Source: Pseudomonadota bacterium (GTDB lineage: Bacteria > Pseudomonadota > Alphaproteobacteria > Caulobacterales > Caulobacteraceae). Taken from it: 33,832 nt of DNA. A program made the position numbers and the translations under genes. Shown one piece after another: positions 32,117-33,832 of this stretch. Every line of letters starts with the position of its first letter. Positions within the stretch are counted from its first letter, which is position 1. The stretch lies in contig JAFAEC010000026.1 in assembly GCA_023424215.1 (NCBI GenBank), positions 1-33,832 on the forward strand, given 5' to 3'. Under the pieces are notes generated by a model that worked only from the letters and a program-made list of their open reading frames with translations, was not told where the DNA came from and searched no databases.

Positions 32117-33127
32117 TCATCGCATCCTCTTCACGCCGTGGAACGGATCCGGATCCGCCTCGTCCTCGGAGAAGCCGAAATGCGCGAAGCCGGCCTTCAT
32201 CTCCGGGGACAGCGGCGCCTCGACGATCAGCTTGCCGCCGCCGGGATGGTCCAGCTCGATGCGGCGGGCGTGCAGCTGCAGCTTCAGCGAGCCGGAGAGT
32301 TCGGCCGATTCCGGGGTGCCGTATTTGGGATCGCCGAGGATCGGGTGGCCGATGGCCGCCATGTGGGCGCGCAGCTGGTGGGTGCGGCCGGTGAAGGGGC
32401 GCAGCGCCATCCACGCCGCGCGATGGGCGGCGCGGCTGAGCATGACGTAGGCGGTCTCGGCCGGCTCGGCGCCGTGCTCCTTGGGGTCGGCGGGGCGCAT
32501 CATCTCGAAGTCGTTGATGCCGGACTTCTTCAGCGCCAGGTCGATCTGGCCCTGCGCCGGCTTGGGGTTGCCGATGACGATCGCCCAGTAGGTCTTCTTC
32601 GCCTGCCGGCGGGCGAAGGCGCCGGCCAGCCGCTTGGCCGCCTCCGGCCCCTTGCCGAGCAGCAGCACGCCGGAGGTGTCGCGGTCGAGCCGGTGGACCA
32701 GCCGGGGCCGCTCCATCCCCTCCCCCCAGGCCGAGAGCAGGCGGTCGATGTGCTTCGTGGTCTTGGTGCCGCCCTGCACCGCCAGGCCGGCGGGCTTGTT
32801 GAGGGCGATGACGAGGTCGTCCTCGTAGAGCACCAGCGACTTCGCATAGGCGGCGTCGCGGTCGCTGATCTTCGGCTTGTCGGACGGGTCGCGGACCACC
32901 GGATCGGGGATCGGCGGCACGCGCACGGCGGCGCCGGCGGTGAGCCGGTCCTGCGGCTTCGCGCGCGAGCCGTCGACACGGATCTGGCCGGAGCGGGCCA
33001 GCTTCTCGATCTGGATGTGCGACAGGTGCGGCCAGCGCCGCTTGAACCAGCGGTCCAGCCGGATGCCGTCCTCGGCCTCGGCGACGTAGAGGGTCTTCAC
33101 CTCGCGGGTCGGCGGAGCATCGGTCAC
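32117..33127 (-). CDS. rluC: RluA/RluC-family pseudouridine synthase
   Basis: A 336-residue 23S rRNA pseudouridine synthase. The N-terminal S4 domain is 'RLDRWFKRRWPHLSHIQIEKLARSGQIRVDG' (from residue 23 in parts); the catalytic aspartate is in 'PRLVHRLDRDTSGVLLLGKG' (about residues 142-161); later 'RPFTGRTHQLRAHMAAIGHPILGDPKYG' is the other hallmark. With an S4 domain and this length it fits RluC (U955/2504/2580 in E. coli) better than RluD, but the site cannot be proved. The start is GTG at 33127, overlapping the crcB stop by 4 nt (GTGA). The frame is open further upstream, in another frame of crcB. Confidence 0.92.
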   Translation of the reverse strand: MTDAPPTREVKTLYVAEAEDGIRLDRWFKRRWPHLSHIQIEKLARSGQIRVDGSRAKPQDRLTAGAAVRVPPIPDPVVRDPSDKPKISDRDAAYAKSLVLYEDDLVIALNKPAGLAVQGGTKTTKHIDRLLSAWGEGMERPRLVHRLDRDTSGVLLLGKGPEAAKRLAGAFARRQAKKTYWAIVIGNPKPAQGQIDLALKKSGINDFEMMRPADPKEHGAEPAETAYVMLSRAAHRAAWMALRPFTGRTHQLRAHMAAIGHPILGDPKYGTPESAELSGSLKLQLHARRIELDHPGGGKLIVEAPLSPEMKAGFAHFGFSEDEADPDPFHGVKRMR

Positions 33128-33507
33128 AGGGCGGCTCCGAAGGCGCGGCGGGCGATCATCAGCCCGAGGAAGAGGGCGGCGATGGAGAGGACCACCGAGG
33201 CGCCGACATAGCCCGAGGCGAGGGCGAACTGGCGCTTCTCGATCATCAGCGCCGTCTCCAGCGAGAAGGCCGAAAAGGTGGTGAAGCCGCCCAGCAGGCC
33301 GACCGCCGCGAACAGGCGGATGGTCTCGCCGTGGGCGCCGCCGCGGAAGGCCAGCCAGCCCGCCAGCAGCCCCATCAGCAGCCCGCCGACGAGGTTGACG
33401 GTCAGGGTCGGCCACGGCCAGCCGCTGGCCGGCAGCAGGCGGCCGACGCCGTAGCGGGCGACCGCGCCGAGCGCCCCTCCGGCCGCGACGATGAGAAGAC
33501 GTGTCAT
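33124..33507 (-). CDS. crcB: Fluoride ion channel CrcB/Fluc
   Basis: A 127-residue four-helix membrane protein of the CrcB/Fluc family, which exports fluoride as a dual-topology dimer. Key motifs are 'GGALGAVARYGVGR' (residues 10-23), 'TLTVNLVGGLLMGLLAG' in TM2 with the conserved Asn, and 'GLLGGFTTFSAFSLE' in TM3, containing the central Na+-site and the Phe/Ser/Thr residues of the pore. Length matches. The ATG at 33507 starts the family-typical sequence; the frame extends upstream without family similarity. It is translationally coupled to the downstream RluC-type gene. No fluoride riboswitch could be recognised in the 200 bp upstream. Confidence 0.94.
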   Translation of the reverse strand: MTRLLIVAAGGALGAVARYGVGRLLPASGWPWPTLTVNLVGGLLMGLLAGWLAFRGGAHGETIRLFAAVGLLGGFTTFSAFSLETALMIEKRQFALASGYVGASVVLSIAALFLGLMIARRAFGAAL

Positions 33508-33711
33508 GATGCGCGGCTTATACCCGCGATTGCGGCAAAGCGAAGGGAGGCCCTCCCCTCTGCAGCCTGACCGAAACTTCACTTGCCGCGCGGCAGGGTT
33601 AACGGCGATACCCGAACGGCGAAGCTTCGCGCCTCGGGAGAACGCCGTCGGCCCGGCGGCGGCCTCGCGCCATAGTGACGGGTCACGTTCGAGGGAACCG
33701 CCGAAAGCGCC

Positions 33712-33832
33712 ATGTCGCACGACGTTCAGCACTCCACCCCCGCGCCCGCCCCGGTCGGCGACGGCGGCCACGGCGGCCAGGGCTTCGACCAGCGCCTGGG
33801 CGGGGGGCTCGACGCCCCGGTCAATCCGCCGC
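33712..33832 (+). CDS. N-terminal fragment of an unidentified protein (runs off the window)
   Basis: The first 40 codons of an open frame starting with ATG at 33712 and still open at the window end. The visible N-terminus, 'MSHDVQHSTPAPAPVGDGG', is rich in Gly, Pro, Ala and His and looks disordered, with no signal peptide. I cannot assign a family from this part. The only ribosome-site-like sequence, GAGGGA, lies about 15 nt upstream, which is rather far. It diverges from crcB. Confidence 0.5.
   Translation, partial: MSHDVQHSTPAPAPVGDGGHGGQGFDQRLGGGLDAPVNPP

Noticed and set aside
33508..33711. Fluoride riboswitch upstream of crcB
   Set aside because: I searched by eye for the conserved fluoride-aptamer core on the minus strand and found no matching motif; only a GGGAGG/CCTCCC palindrome is present.

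Overview
The window (33,832 bp, very GC-rich) comes from an alphaproteobacterium, most likely a Caulobacteraceae member such as Brevundimonas or Caulobacter. Supporting signs: two DUF2336 proteins, an ATP12-type ATP synthase assembly factor, GTP-dependent PEP carboxykinase, TTAA-N7-TTAA-like (CtrA-type) motifs, frequent GTG starts and dense gene packing. This assignment is inference from gene content. No phage, plasmid, transposase or CRISPR is visible; it reads as ordinary chromosome with several regulatory and repeat curiosities.

Layout. 1-3.1 kb: RidA-family protein, FemAB/GNAT-like protein, 4-TM holin-like protein (minus), HIT hydrolase and tRNA-Thr(TGT). 3.2-5.4 kb: feoA-feoB ferrous iron operon (minus) with a Fur-like box. 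5.4-10.3 kb: lipoprotein cytochrome c, then a two-gene RND efflux operon (minus; adaptor then pump; no TolC nearby). 10.4-12.0 kb: class II aldolase-like protein coupled to a predicted outer-membrane protein (minus). 12.1-16.6 kb: DUF2336, NAD kinase, Hpt phosphotransfer protein, second DUF2336 (minus) and a frameshifted lytic transglycosylase (minus), with CtrA-like motifs upstream of three of these genes. 16.8-20.4 kb: TonB-like protein, ThiO/DAO-type oxidoreductase and pckG (both minus). 20.6-22.0 kb: DUF938 methyltransferase and RluF-type pseudouridine synthase, followed by an imperfect tandem repeat. 22.2-24.9 kb: truncated GST remnant, divergent MarR regulator, secreted protein, glutaredoxin-MauE membrane fusion, and a divergent MerR regulator with a mer-like operator. 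24.9-28.0 kb: DJ-1-like protein, OmpA-domain protein, inverted-repeat element, pccB, and a 37-residue membrane protein. 28.0-30.9 kb (minus): winged-helix regulator coupled to a membrane protein behind three copies of a 17-bp palindrome, secreted protein, ATP12 chaperone, flavodoxin. 31.0-33.8 kb: DUF202 protein, HAD phosphatase, RluC-type pseudouridine synthase, CrcB fluoride channel, and the start of an unidentified gene running off the right edge.

Most genes are housekeeping and not functionally linked to their neighbours. The best candidates for unstudied biology are: (i) the MerR / glutaredoxin-MauE pair with a nearly textbook MerR-type promoter; (ii) the winged-helix regulator / membrane-protein pair with its triple operator; (iii) the DUF2336-NADK-Hpt-DUF2336-transglycosylase cluster with shared CtrA-like motifs. 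Three intergenic elements built from terminal hairpins (760-909, 26091-26267, 32039-32109) look like related small repeats; one appears to supply the ribosome binding site of the next gene. All family calls were made by reading the translations, without database searches.
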